The position numbers and the translations under genes were made by a program. The notes under the pieces are model-generated. The model was not told the origin of the DNA and did no database searches. It saw only the letters and a program-made list of their open reading frames with translations. 64,000 nt of DNA from Thioalkalicoccus limnaeus (GTDB taxonomy: Bacteria > Pseudomonadota > Gammaproteobacteria > Chromatiales > Chromatiaceae), in contig NZ_JBDKXB010000003.1 of the NCBI RefSeq assembly GCF_041197575.1, positions 1-64,000 of the forward strand. Reading direction: 5' to 3'. Shown in pieces: positions 17,128 through 24,973 of the stretch; positions within the stretch are counted from its first letter, which is position 1; the number at the start of each line of letters is the position of its first letter.

Positions 17128-18504
17128 ATGAAGCCCCTGTTATGGTTGCTGGTGATGATGCCCTGGCTGGTTTCGGCGCAGCCCGGACCCTCCGAAACGG
17201 TGGTCCATGAAAGGCGGCTCGACAATGGTCTCCAGATCTACGTCAAGCCCGACCGGCGGGCACCGATCGTCAGTTCGCAAGTCTGGTACCGAGTCGGTTC
17301 GAGTTACGAGCATGGCGGGATCACGGGTATTTCACATGTCCTCGAGCACATGATGTTCAAAGGCACCGAGCGCCTCGCGCCGGGGGCCTTCTCGCGCACC
17401 ATCGCCGAGCATGGTGGGGATGAAAACGCCTTCACCAGTCGTGATTACACGGCCTACTTCCAGAACCTCGCCAAGGATCGCCTGGCCATCTCGTTCGAGC
17501 TCGAGGCCGATCGGATGGCCAATCTGGCGCTGTCCGAGGAGGAATTCCTCAAAGAGCTCGAGGTGGTCAAGGAAGAACGGCGCCTGCGCACCGATGACAA
17601 TCCGGAGGCCCTGACCTTCGAGATCTTCAATGCCACGGCCTATGTCGCGTCCCCTTATCGTTACCCTGTCATCGGCTGGGCCGATGACATCGAGCAGCTC
17701 ACGGTCGCCGACCTGCGGGCCTGGTACGATGCCTGGTATGGCCCGAATAACGCTGCGTTGGTCGTGGTCGGGGATGTCGACCCGGCCGAGGTTTTCGCGC
17801 TTGCCGAAGAGCACTTCGGATCCGTGCCGCCGATCGAGCTCGCTGGGCCGAAACCGCGGGCGGAGCCTGAGCAGCGCGGCGAGAAGCGGGTGCAGGTCCA
17901 AGCGCCGGCCAAGGAACCCTATCTGCTGATGGGGTACAAGGCCACGGTCGTCGGCCACGCCGATGAGGACTGGGAGCCCTACGCGCTCGAGGTCCTCGCC
18001 GCCGTGCTCGACGGGGGCAATAGCGCGCGCCTCGAACGCGAGCTGGTCCGCGGTCGGCAGGTAGCGGCCTCGGCCAGCGCCGGTTACAACGCCTTCACCC
18101 GTTTGCCCGGGATGCTGTTGCTGTCCGGGGTCCCGGCGAGCGGCTATGATGTGGCCGATCTCGAACAGGCATTGCGCGATCAGATCAGGCAGTTGCAGCA
18201 GGAACCGGTCTCCGAATCGGAGCTCGAACGGATCCTTCAGCAGGTGATCGCGGGGAAGGTCTACGAGCGCGACTCGGTCTTCTTCCAAGGGATGCAGATC
18301 GGCCAGTTCTTTACGGCCGGGCTCGATTGGCGATTGCTCGACGAGTATCTGACACGTTTGCAGGCGGTGACGCCGGAGCAGATCCAGACCGTCGCGCGGC
18401 GCTACCTGATCCCGGACAATCTGACCGTTGCCTGGCTCGACCCGCAACCGATCGCGGGCCAGGGGCCATCGTCCGAGGCTGGAGACGACGAAGATGATCA
18501 ATAA
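17128..18504 (+). CDS. M16-family zinc peptidase (active subunit), exported
   Basis: The 458-residue protein begins with a signal peptide (MKPLLWLLVMMPWLVSAQ) after the ribosome binding site AAGGAG at 17117-17122. It carries the inverted zinc motif HVLEHMMF (HxxEH) near residue 72, with the conserved downstream Glu-containing segment EFLKELEVVKEERRLRTDDN, as in pitrilysin/processing-peptidase enzymes. It should be a periplasmic metallopeptidase. The next gene encodes a partner without the zinc motif and overlaps it by 11 bp, so a two-subunit peptidase like mitochondrial processing peptidase is likely. The substrate is unknown. Confidence 0.92.
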   Translation: MKPLLWLLVMMPWLVSAQPGPSETVVHERRLDNGLQIYVKPDRRAPIVSSQVWYRVGSSYEHGGITGISHVLEHMMFKGTERLAPGAFSRTIAEHGGDENAFTSRDYTAYFQNLAKDRLAISFELEADRMANLALSEEEFLKELEVVKEERRLRTDDNPEALTFEIFNATAYVASPYRYPVIGWADDIEQLTVADLRAWYDAWYGPNNAALVVVGDVDPAEVFALAEEHFGSVPPIELAGPKPRAEPEQRGEKRVQVQAPAKEPYLLMGYKATVVGHADEDWEPYALEVLAAVLDGGNSARLERELVRGRQVAASASAGYNAFTRLPGMLLLSGVPASGYDVADLEQALRDQIRQLQQEPVSESELERILQQVIAGKVYERDSVFFQGMQIGQFFTAGLDWRLLDEYLTRLQAVTPEQIQTVARRYLIPDNLTVAWLDPQPIAGQGPSSEAGDDEDDQ

Positions 18505-19840
18505 CTATCCTTATCTCACATTGCTGCTGGTGCTGCTCTGGCCCTGGTCGGCGCTGCAGGCGGCGCCGGCGATTCAGGATTGGCAGATGGCCAATGGTGC
18601 CCGGGTCCTATTCGTCGAGGCCCCGGACCTGCCAATGGTCGATGTCCGGGTCGTGTTCGATGCCGGCAGCGCGCGCGACGGCGACCAGCTCGGCCTTGCG
18701 TCAATCACGGCGCGGCTTTTGACGGACGGCGCAGGCGATTGGGATGCCGATACGCTGGCCGAGCGCCTCGAGGCCGTTGGCGCCTCGATCAGCGCGAGCG
18801 TCGATCGCGACATGGCGTCGGTCGCCGGGCGCAGCCTGACCGACCCGTCGGCCTACCAGATCTGGAAAGAGACCATGGCCGCGGTGTTATCGCAGCCGAC
18901 CTTCGCCGAGGCGGACCTGGCCCGCTTGCGGGAGAACCGCTTGGTCGGCCTGCGTCGCGACCAGCAACGCCCTGGGACCATCGCGCAGCGCGCGCTCTAC
19001 CGGCAGATCTTCGGCGACCATCCCTATGCCGAGGATCCGGTGGGCACGATCGAGTCGGTCGCTGCGCTGACGCGCGAGGACCTGGTCGCCTTTCACGAGC
19101 GCTACTACGTTGCCGCGAACGCCGTTGTCGCGATCGTCGGGGCACTGGATCGCGAGCAGGCCGACGCGCTCGCCGAGCGGCTGACCAGCGGTCTTCCGAG
19201 CGGCACGCGACCGCCGCCGTTGCCACCGGTGCCGGCGTTGCAGGAAGGTCGGTTCGAGGCGCTGGACTTTCCCTCTTCGCAGACCCACGTCATGATCGGG
19301 CAGCCCGGCATGCGCCGCGGCGATCCGGATTATTACCCCCTCCATGTCGGCAACCACATCCTCGGCGGCGGCGGCCTGGTGTCGCTGCTGGCCGAGGAGA
19401 TCCGCGAGAAACGCGGGCTCGCCTACAGCATCTACAGCGCCTTCGTGCCGCTGGCCGAGATTGGCCCCTTCGTCATGGGCTTGCAGACGCGGGCCGATCA
19501 GGCCGATCAGGCACGCAGACTGGTCCTCGGTACCGTCGAGAGGTTCCTCGCCGAAGGCCCCTCGGAACAGGAGCTGGAGGCGGCGATCAAGAACATCACC
19601 GGTGGCTTTCCGCTGCGTACGGCAAGCAACCGTCAGATCGTCGAATACCTGGCCGTGATCGGCTTCTATCGCCTGCCGCTCGACCACCTCGACCGTTTCG
19701 CCGAACGGGTCGCGTCAGTGACCGGGGCGCAGATTCAGGACGCTTTCGCGCGACGTATCGATCCGGATCGGTTGGCGATCATCAAGGTCGGACCTGTTCC
19801 GTCAGCACCGAGCGAGCCGCTTGCTTGGGCGGATGACTAG
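18494..19840 (+). CDS. M16-family peptidase homologue without zinc site (partner subunit), exported
   Basis: The 448-residue product starts at ATG 18494 with a signal peptide (hydrophobic residues 7-22, then LQAAPA). The overall M16 fold is retained, but the position of HxxEH reads ITARLLTDGAG, with no His or Glu ligands. The second half keeps the Arg/Tyr substrate-binding signature in EIREKRGLAYSIYS, preceded by a glycine-rich loop LGGGGLVSLL as in alpha-type subunits of processing peptidases. Together with the upstream gene it probably forms a heterodimer, one subunit catalytic and one binding. Its stop overlaps the rsmD start region by 8 bp. Confidence 0.92.
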   Translation: MINNYPYLTLLLVLLWPWSALQAAPAIQDWQMANGARVLFVEAPDLPMVDVRVVFDAGSARDGDQLGLASITARLLTDGAGDWDADTLAERLEAVGASISASVDRDMASVAGRSLTDPSAYQIWKETMAAVLSQPTFAEADLARLRENRLVGLRRDQQRPGTIAQRALYRQIFGDHPYAEDPVGTIESVAALTREDLVAFHERYYVAANAVVAIVGALDREQADALAERLTSGLPSGTRPPPLPPVPALQEGRFEALDFPSSQTHVMIGQPGMRRGDPDYYPLHVGNHILGGGGLVSLLAEEIREKRGLAYSIYSAFVPLAEIGPFVMGLQTRADQADQARRLVLGTVERFLAEGPSEQELEAAIKNITGGFPLRTASNRQIVEYLAVIGFYRLPLDHLDRFAERVASVTGAQIQDAFARRIDPDRLAIIKVGPVPSAPSEPLAWADD

Positions 19841-20408
19841 CGGTCGCCTGCGGATCGTCGGTGGCCGGATGCGCGGGCGGCGTTGGACCGTCCCCGTGCA
19901 TCCGGACCTGCGGCCAACGCCCGACCGGGTCCGCGAGACCTTGTTCAACTGGTTGGCCCCGGTCATCGATGGCAGTCGCTGCCTCGATCTTTTCGCCGGG
20001 AGCGGCGCGCTCGGCTTCGAGGCGGCCTCGCGCGGCGCGGCCGAGGTCGTCATGGTCGAGCGCGCCGCGCCGATCGTTCGCGCGCTGCGCTCGACCAGTG
20101 AAGAGTGGGGGCTCGCGGGCGTCCTTCGCATCGAGCGTGCCGATGCCTTGCGCTGGATCGAGCGGGGTGCCGGCGACCAGGCCTTCGATGTCGTGTTCCT
20201 CGATCCCCCCTTTTCGCGGGACCTGCTCGCACCTGCGTGCGTCGGTTTGGCCCGGTTCGGCTGGCTCGCGCCGGGTGCTCATGTCTACCTCGAGGCCGCG
20301 AGCCGTCCGGGTCTGCCGCCGCTGCCGGCCGGCTGGGTGCAGGTCCGGATGCAGCGCGCCGGTGAGGTCAGCTTTGCGTTAGCACGCGTCGAACCCCCGC
20401 CGAGTTGA
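19833..20408 (+). CDS. rsmD: 16S rRNA (guanine(966)-N(2))-methyltransferase RsmD
   Basis: The 191-residue Rossmann methyltransferase has RIVGGRMRGRR at the N terminus, RPTPDRVRETLFNWL, the SAM-binding motif DLFAGSGALGFEAASRG and the catalytic N2-methylase motif DPPF (in VFLDPPF). It methylates G966 of 16S rRNA. The ATG at 19833 overlaps the stop of the M16 gene by 8 bp, implying coupling. The order peptidase-rsmD-coaD is common in gammaproteobacteria. Confidence 0.95.
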   Translation: MTSGRLRIVGGRMRGRRWTVPVHPDLRPTPDRVRETLFNWLAPVIDGSRCLDLFAGSGALGFEAASRGAAEVVMVERAAPIVRALRSTSEEWGLAGVLRIERADALRWIERGAGDQAFDVVFLDPPFSRDLLAPACVGLARFGWLAPGAHVYLEAASRPGLPPLPAGWVQVRMQRAGEVSFALARVEPPPS

Positions 20409-20509
20409 ACCGATCGGGCGGCACTCTGGTATTCTAGGCGGCTAGGTCGCTGAGTCGGGCCCCGGCCCATTCGGCGGCAGGTTCACCTCCCACAGAGCTT
20501 CGGTTCCGA

Positions 20510-20986
20510 ATGCGCAGTGTTGTCTATCCTGGGTCCTTCGACCCCATCACGAACGGGCACACGGACCTCGTGACCCGCGCCGCGAAACTGTTCGATCGCG
20601 TGGTCGTCGCTGTCGCCCAGGATACCGGCAAGGCGCCGACCTTCGCGATCGAGCAGCGCTTGGCCTTGGCCCGTGCCGCCGTAGAGCACCTGGCCAATGT
20701 CGAGGTCATGGCCTTCTCGGGGCTGCTCGTCGACTTCGCCCGGGAGCAGGGCGTTCCGGTCATCATGCGCGGGTTACGTGCCGTGTCGGACTTCGAGTAC
20801 GAGTTTCAGCTCGCCGGGATGAATCGGCGCATGGCGCCGGATATCGAGACCTTGTTTCTGACCCCGGCTGAACACTATTCCTATATCTCATCGTCGCTGG
20901 TTCGTGAGATCGCGCGCTTGCGCGGCGATGTCTCGGCTTTCGTCGCGCCGCCGGTCCTGGCTGCGCTACGGGAGCGGTTTGGATAA
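20510..20986 (+). CDS. coaD: Phosphopantetheine adenylyltransferase
   Basis: The 158-residue enzyme has the nucleotidyltransferase signature YPGSFDPITNGH at the N terminus and YSYISSSLVREIARLRGDVS near the C terminus. It transfers AMP from ATP to 4'-phosphopantetheine, the penultimate step of coenzyme A synthesis. Length is normal for CoaD. A 101-bp spacer after rsmD could contain an internal promoter. The ferredoxin gene follows after 46 bp, an association seen in many gammaproteobacteria. Confidence 0.97.
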   Translation: MRSVVYPGSFDPITNGHTDLVTRAAKLFDRVVVAVAQDTGKAPTFAIEQRLALARAAVEHLANVEVMAFSGLLVDFAREQGVPVIMRGLRAVSDFEYEFQLAGMNRRMAPDIETLFLTPAEHYSYISSSLVREIARLRGDVSAFVAPPVLAALRERFG

Positions 20987-21032
20987 GATTCAGCCATCAC
21001 CAACGCCAGCCTTGCCGTACAGGAGCAAAACC

Positions 21033-21287
21033 ATGGCACTGATCATTACCGACGAATGCATCAACTGCGACGTGTGCGAGCCGGAGTGTCCAAACGGCGC
21101 CATCTCGCAGGGCGATGAGATCTACGTCATCGAACCGGACCTCTGCACCGAGTGCGTCGGCCACTACGAGACCTCGCAGTGCGTCGAGGTTTGTCCGGTC
21201 GACTGCATCATCAAGGATCCGAATCATCAGGAGACCGAGGAGCAACTGCGCGCGAAGCACGACCGGATCACGGGCGAGCAGGCCTGA
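21033..21287 (+). CDS. 2[4Fe-4S] ferredoxin, Allochromatium vinosum type (YfhL family)
   Basis: The 84-residue protein has cluster motifs CINCDVCEPECP and C-x2-C-x8-C-x3-C (CTEC then CVEVCPVDC). The insertion VGHYETSQ between the second and third cysteines of the second set, and an approximately 25-residue C-terminal helical tail (QETEEQLRAKHDRI), are diagnostic of the Alvin-type low-potential ferredoxins of purple sulfur bacteria and related proteobacterial YfhL proteins. It is a soluble one-electron carrier, probably with a very negative second cluster. ATG at 21033 follows CAGGAG. This gene is the main taxonomic pointer in the window. Confidence 0.95.
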   Translation: MALIITDECINCDVCEPECPNGAISQGDEIYVIEPDLCTECVGHYETSQCVEVCPVDCIIKDPNHQETEEQLRAKHDRITGEQA

Positions 21288-21369
21288 CGACCGGGGCGCG
21301 GTCGGTGTGGTTGGGGCCGCAACCAAGGCCTAAACCCCGGGTTCCAGCCCGCCGACCCGCGTCCCGCTC

Positions 21370-21849
21370 TCACTTCTGTTTGAATAGGCGCTCCTTTTCG
21401 CGTTGCCAGTCCCTGTCCCGCTCGGTGGCGCGTTTGTCGTGGAGCTTCTTGCCTTTGGCGAGCCCGATCTCGAGCTTGGCGCGTCCGCGTTTCCAGTACA
21501 TCGCCGTCGGAATCAGCGTGTAACCGGCCCGTTCGGTCAGACCGATCAGTCGGTTGAGCTCCGCGCGTTGGAGTAACAGCTTGCGGTTGCGGGTCGGGTC
21601 GGGGTGGACGTGGGTCGAGGCGCTCGCCAGCGCCGAGATGTGCGCGCCGATCAGGTAGGCTTCGGCGTGCAGGATCTTGACGTAGCCCTCCTTCAATTGC
21701 ACGCGCCCGGCGCGCAGGCTCTTGACCTCCCAGCCTTCGAGGACGAGCCCGGCCTCGTAGCGCTGCTCGACATGATAGTCGTGGCCGGCCTTCTTGTTCA
21801 GCGCGATCGTCGCGCGACCATCGGTTTTCTTTTTCTGTCCTTTCATCAT
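21370..21849 (-). CDS. smpB: SsrA-binding protein SmpB
   Basis: The 159-residue basic protein contains the conserved core NKKAGHDYHVEQRYEAGLVL, GWEVKSLRAG and the segment AYLIGAHIS, with the lysine/arginine-rich tail (AKGKKLHDKR... LFKQK) that enters the decoding centre. SmpB binds tmRNA and is needed for rescue of stalled ribosomes. Two tandem ATG codons occur at 21849 and 21846; the first gives the usual 159-160 residue length. The ribosome binding site is weak. The gene is convergent with the ferredoxin gene and divergent from tpiA. Confidence 0.95.
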   Translation of the reverse strand: MMKGQKKKTDGRATIALNKKAGHDYHVEQRYEAGLVLEGWEVKSLRAGRVQLKEGYVKILHAEAYLIGAHISALASASTHVHPDPTRNRKLLLQRAELNRLIGLTERAGYTLIPTAMYWKRGRAKLEIGLAKGKKLHDKRATERDRDWQREKERLFKQK

Positions 21850-21977
21850 CCCGCGAGTGTAATGCAAACCCGTGTCGGGATTCATGTGGAATCCCGTGTG
21901 CTGCGAGCGACCGCGTCGCCCTTGATTTTTCCCTGACGGCTGGCTAGACTTGCGTGCTCGTTTTTCAGGAGGTGCTG

Positions 21978-22739
21978 ATGCGTCAACCATTGGTGGCCGG
22001 CAATTGGAAGATGAACGGCACGCGTACTGCCGTCGCCGATTTGATCGGCGGTATCAAGGCGGGTCTCGGTGGGGTCGAATCTGCTGAAGTCGCTGTCTGT
22101 CCCCCGTTTCCGTATCTCGCGATGGTCGAAGATGCGCTGCAGGGCACGCCGATCGCATGGGGCGCCCAAAACCTCTGTACCGAGGTGTCCGGGGCCTTTA
22201 CCGGAGAGGTGTCAGCGGCCATGCTCCGCGACTTCGGGTGTCGTTATGTGATCGTCGGCCATTCGGAGCGCCGCCAGTACTACGGTGAGGATAACCAGAT
22301 TGTCGCCCGCAAGGAGGCGGTCGCTCGCCAGCACCATTTGGTGCCGATCCTGTGCGTTGGCGAGACGCTGGCGCAGAGGGAAGCGGGCATCACCGAGGAG
22401 GTGGTCGCCGATCAGCTGGACGCCGTCATCGAGCTGAGTGGCGTCGCGGCCTTTGCCAGCACGGTGGTTGCCTACGAGCCGGTCTGGGCGATTGGGACCG
22501 GGTTGACTGCGACACCGGATCAAGCACAGGCGGTGCATGCATTCATCCGTGGCCGGATCGCGGAGAAAGACGCGGCGATCGCGGCCGGAGTCCGAATTCT
22601 TTACGGCGGCAGCATGAAGCCCGACAATGCGGCCGAGCTGTTGGCCCAAGTCGACATCGACGGCGGTCTGATCGGGGGTGCCTCGTTGAAGGCGGCCGAT
22701 TTCCTGGGAATTTGTGCGGCGGCCAACGTGCCCCGTTGA
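21978..22739 (+). CDS. tpiA: Triosephosphate isomerase
   Basis: The 253-residue TIM-barrel enzyme has the catalytic Lys in VAGNWKMNG, the His in VGHSERRQYYGE, the catalytic Glu in AYEPVWAIGTG and the phosphate loop YGGSMKPDNA. It interconverts glyceraldehyde-3-phosphate and dihydroxyacetone phosphate in glycolysis, gluconeogenesis and the Calvin cycle. ATG 21978 is preceded by a near-perfect AGGAGGTG site. secG follows after 4 bp, a conserved pairing. Confidence 0.97.
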   Translation: MRQPLVAGNWKMNGTRTAVADLIGGIKAGLGGVESAEVAVCPPFPYLAMVEDALQGTPIAWGAQNLCTEVSGAFTGEVSAAMLRDFGCRYVIVGHSERRQYYGEDNQIVARKEAVARQHHLVPILCVGETLAQREAGITEEVVADQLDAVIELSGVAAFASTVVAYEPVWAIGTGLTATPDQAQAVHAFIRGRIAEKDAAIAAGVRILYGGSMKPDNAAELLAQVDIDGGLIGGASLKAADFLGICAAANVPR

Positions 22740-22743
22740 GATC

Positions 22744-23133
22744 ATGCAAACCATTTTGACCGTTTTTCATGTGCTGTTGTCGATCGGAATCGTCGTTCTG
22801 ATCCTGTTGCAGCACGGCAAAGGTGCCGATGCCGGCGCGGCGTTCGGCGGTGGGGCCTCCTCGACCGTCTTTGGCTCCCGTGGCGCCGGCAATTTCCTGT
22901 CGCGTACGACAGCGATCCTGGCGACCTTGTTCTTTATGACGAGCATCGGGCTGGCCTACTACGCGACGCAGGCCACACGGCCAGCAAGCCTGCTCGATCG
23001 ACCGGCGGCCGAGATTCCGGTGCCGCGCGAGGAGCGCGTGCCGACCGAGCAGGTCGCTCCCCTGGTTCCGGTTCCGATGCAGGAAGTCGAGACCGGTCAG
23101 GTCGATGATGTTCCTGTGCCAACGGATCGCTGA
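22744..23133 (+). CDS. secG: Preprotein translocase subunit SecG
   Basis: The 129-residue inner-membrane protein has two hydrophobic helices (about residues 2-22 and 54-73) flanking the conserved cytoplasmic loop LLQHGKGADAGAAFGGGASS. SecG stimulates SecYEG translocation. A proline/valine/glutamate-rich tail of about 50 residues follows. The gene is 4 bp after tpiA and is followed by tRNA-Leu and the nuo operon, the classical order. Confidence 0.95.
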   Translation: MQTILTVFHVLLSIGIVVLILLQHGKGADAGAAFGGGASSTVFGSRGAGNFLSRTTAILATLFFMTSIGLAYYATQATRPASLLDRPAAEIPVPREERVPTEQVAPLVPVPMQEVETGQVDDVPVPTDR

Positions 23134-23148
23134 GGTCCAGTGTTTTTC

Positions 23149-23233
23149 GCCGACGTGGTGGAATTGGTAGACACGCTATCTTGAGGGGGTAGTGGCGCAA
23201 GCCGTGACGGTTCGAGTCCGTCCGTCGGCACCA
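23149..23233 (+). tRNA. tRNA-Leu(GAG)
   Basis: An 85-nt gene with encoded CCA: acceptor arms GCCGACG (23149-23155) and CGTCGGC (23223-23229), discriminator A and CCA. The anticodon stem is CTATC/GGTAG with loop TTGAGGG and anticodon GAG at 23183-23185, reading CUC and CUU. The long variable arm and the TTCGAGT T-loop fit a class II leucine tRNA. Confidence 0.97.
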
Positions 23234-23239
23234 TCTCAT

Positions 23240-23276
23240 AACGGCACCTCGGTCAGCCAAGGTGCCGTTTTTTTTT
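23240..23276 (+). terminator. Rho-independent terminator after tRNA-Leu
   Basis: Ten-bp arms AACGGCACCT (23240-23249) and AGGTGCCGTT (23260-23269) with a 10-nt loop are followed by a T-run to 23276. This is the clearest intrinsic terminator in the window and separates tpiA-secG-tRNA from nuo. Confidence 0.93.
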
Positions 23277-23331
23277 GCCTATATGGGCATATAAATTACT
23301 GATAACGAAAAGAAACTGTTCGGCTCGCGGG

Positions 23332-23361
23332 TTGACACTCGCGCTTTGGCTAGACTAGACT
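23332..23361 (+). promoter_or_regulatory. Candidate promoter of the nuo operon
   Basis: TTGACA at 23332-23337 is followed after 18 nt by TAGACT (23356-23361), 51 nt before the nuoA GTG. The preceding sequence (23277-23330) is AT-rich and could act as an UP element. An alternative -10, TATAAT at 23383-23388, has no good -35 but would also place a start just ahead of nuoA. Confidence 0.55.
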
Positions 23362-23411
23362 CGTTCGCTCATACCGCAACTCTATAATGTGAATTGAAGC
23401 GGGGAGGACAC

Positions 23412-23768
23412 GTGATCGAAAACTATCTGCCCGTTCTGATCTTCATCGTGATCGGGATCCTGGTCGGTGTCGGTCCGCTGGTGATGGGCTACCTGCTCGG
23501 TCCACGTCGTCCTGATCAGGAGAAGGACTCCCCGTACGAATGCGGTTTCGAGGCCTTCGAGAACGCGCGCATGAAGTTCGATGTGCGCTACTACCTGGTC
23601 GCCATCCTCTTCATCATCTTCGATCTGGAAATCGCGTTTCTTTTCCCTTGGGCGGTGACCCTGGAAGAGTTGGGAATGGTGTCCTTCGTCGCCATGTTTG
23701 TCTTTCTCGGTATCCTGGTGGTCGGTTTCATTTACGAATGGCGTAAGGGGGCCTTGGAATGGGAATAG
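23412..23768 (+). CDS. nuoA: NADH-quinone oxidoreductase subunit A
   Basis: The 118-residue membrane subunit has three hydrophobic helices and the family motif SPYECGFEAFENARMKFDVRYY near residues 40-60, including the cysteine in the loop exposed in the deactive form of complex I. It starts at GTG 23412, nine bases after GGGGAGG; an in-frame TTG further upstream would add six residues and bury that site. First gene of the nuo operon; it overlaps nuoB by 10 bp. Confidence 0.96.
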   Translation: MIENYLPVLIFIVIGILVGVGPLVMGYLLGPRRPDQEKDSPYECGFEAFENARMKFDVRYYLVAILFIIFDLEIAFLFPWAVTLEELGMVSFVAMFVFLGILVVGFIYEWRKGALEWE

Positions 23769-24235
23769 AAGGTGTTCTCGAGGAAGGTTTCGTTACGACA
23801 TCGGCCGACAAACTGATCAATTGGGCGCGGACCGGGTCCATGTGGCCGATGACCTTCGGCCTCGCGTGTTGTGCGATCGAGATGATGCATGCCGGAGCCG
23901 CCCGTTACGACCTCGATCGTTTCGGCATGATCTTTCGCCCGAGCCCGCGGCAATCCGATGTCATGATCGTCGCCGGCACCCTCGTCAACAAGATGGGGCC
24001 GGCCTTGCGCAAGGTCTACGACCAGATGGCCGAGCCGCGTTGGGTCATCTCGATGGGGTCCTGCGCGAATGGTGGCGGCTATTACCACTACTCCTATTCA
24101 GTCGTTCGAGGTTGTGACCGGATCGTGCCGGTCGATGTCTATGTGCCGGGTTGTCCACCGACCGCCGAGGCCCTGCTGTACGGTATCTTGCAGTTGCACG
24201 AGAAGATCCGTCGTACCAATACCATAGCCCGCTGA
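23759..24235 (+). CDS. nuoB: NADH-quinone oxidoreductase subunit B
   Basis: The 158-residue peripheral subunit ligates cluster N2, the last iron-sulfur centre before quinone. The four ligands are visible: the adjacent cysteine pair in GLACCAIEMM, the cysteine of MGSCANGG and the one in PGCPPTAEALL. ATG at 23759 lies within the end of nuoA. Length is short (E. coli 220) but normal for the proteobacterial/mitochondrial type. Confidence 0.97.
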   Translation: MGIEGVLEEGFVTTSADKLINWARTGSMWPMTFGLACCAIEMMHAGAARYDLDRFGMIFRPSPRQSDVMIVAGTLVNKMGPALRKVYDQMAEPRWVISMGSCANGGGYYHYSYSVVRGCDRIVPVDVYVPGCPPTAEALLYGILQLHEKIRRTNTIAR

Positions 24236-24244
24236 GCAGTATCT

Positions 24245-24973
24245 ATGGCACACCAGGAACCGACCTCCGGCGATGCCAGGATCGACACGCTCGTGTCGGC
24301 ACTGACCTCGCACTTTGGCGAAACTGGCTGCGAGATCCTGTGCGATCGGGGCGAGGTCACGCTCGTCGTGCCCGCCGAGCAGCTTCTTACGGTGGCGCAG
24401 ACCCTTCGTGATGCGCCGGATCTTTGCTTCGCGCAGCTGATCGATCTGTGCGGGGTCGACTATGCCGCCCATGGACAGGCGGAATGGGAGACGGTTGATG
24501 CCTCGACCAGCGGTTTCGGTCGGGGACTGGCGCCGATCGAGACATTGGCCCTGGACGATCCCCAGCGTTTCGCGGTCGTGATCCATCTCTTGTCGCTGCA
24601 TTTCAATCGGCGGCTGCGCGTGCGCGCCTATGCGGGGGCCGGCCAGCCGATGGTCGCTTCGGTGCGCGGGATCTGGGCCGCGGCGGACTGGTTCGAACGC
24701 GAGGCCTTCGATCTCTATGGCATCCTGTTCGACGGCCATCCGGATCTTCGGCGAATCCTGACCGATTACGGCTTCATCGGTTATCCGTTCCGCAAGGATT
24801 TTCCGCTCAGCGGTCAGGTCGAGATGCGCTATGACCCCGAGCAACAGCGGGTCGTCTACGAGCCGGTCAGCATCGAACCTCGGGTCTTGGTGCCCAAGGT
24901 CATCCGGGGCGACAGCCGCTATCTGAAGGATGGGCGCCCGGCCGCGGCCGAAGGGGTTGCCGACGATGCCTGA
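24245..24973 (+). CDS. nuoC: NADH-quinone oxidoreductase subunit C
   Basis: The 242-residue hydrophilic subunit (30-kDa type) has the family segment ERE-AFDLYGI-F-GHPDLRRILTDYGF--PFRKDFPL in its C-terminal half. It is separate from nuoD here, unlike the fused nuoCD of E. coli. It packs at the junction of the Q-module. The stop overlaps the nuoD start by 8 bp. Confidence 0.96.
   Translation: MAHQEPTSGDARIDTLVSALTSHFGETGCEILCDRGEVTLVVPAEQLLTVAQTLRDAPDLCFAQLIDLCGVDYAAHGQAEWETVDASTSGFGRGLAPIETLALDDPQRFAVVIHLLSLHFNRRLRVRAYAGAGQPMVASVRGIWAAADWFEREAFDLYGILFDGHPDLRRILTDYGFIGYPFRKDFPLSGQVEMRYDPEQQRVVYEPVSIEPRVLVPKVIRGDSRYLKDGRPAAAEGVADDA

Noticed and set aside
23383..23388. TATAAT just before nuoA as the main promoter -10
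   Set aside because: It lacks a -35 at 16-18 nt; the TTGACA-N18-TAGACT pair is better, although both may be used.
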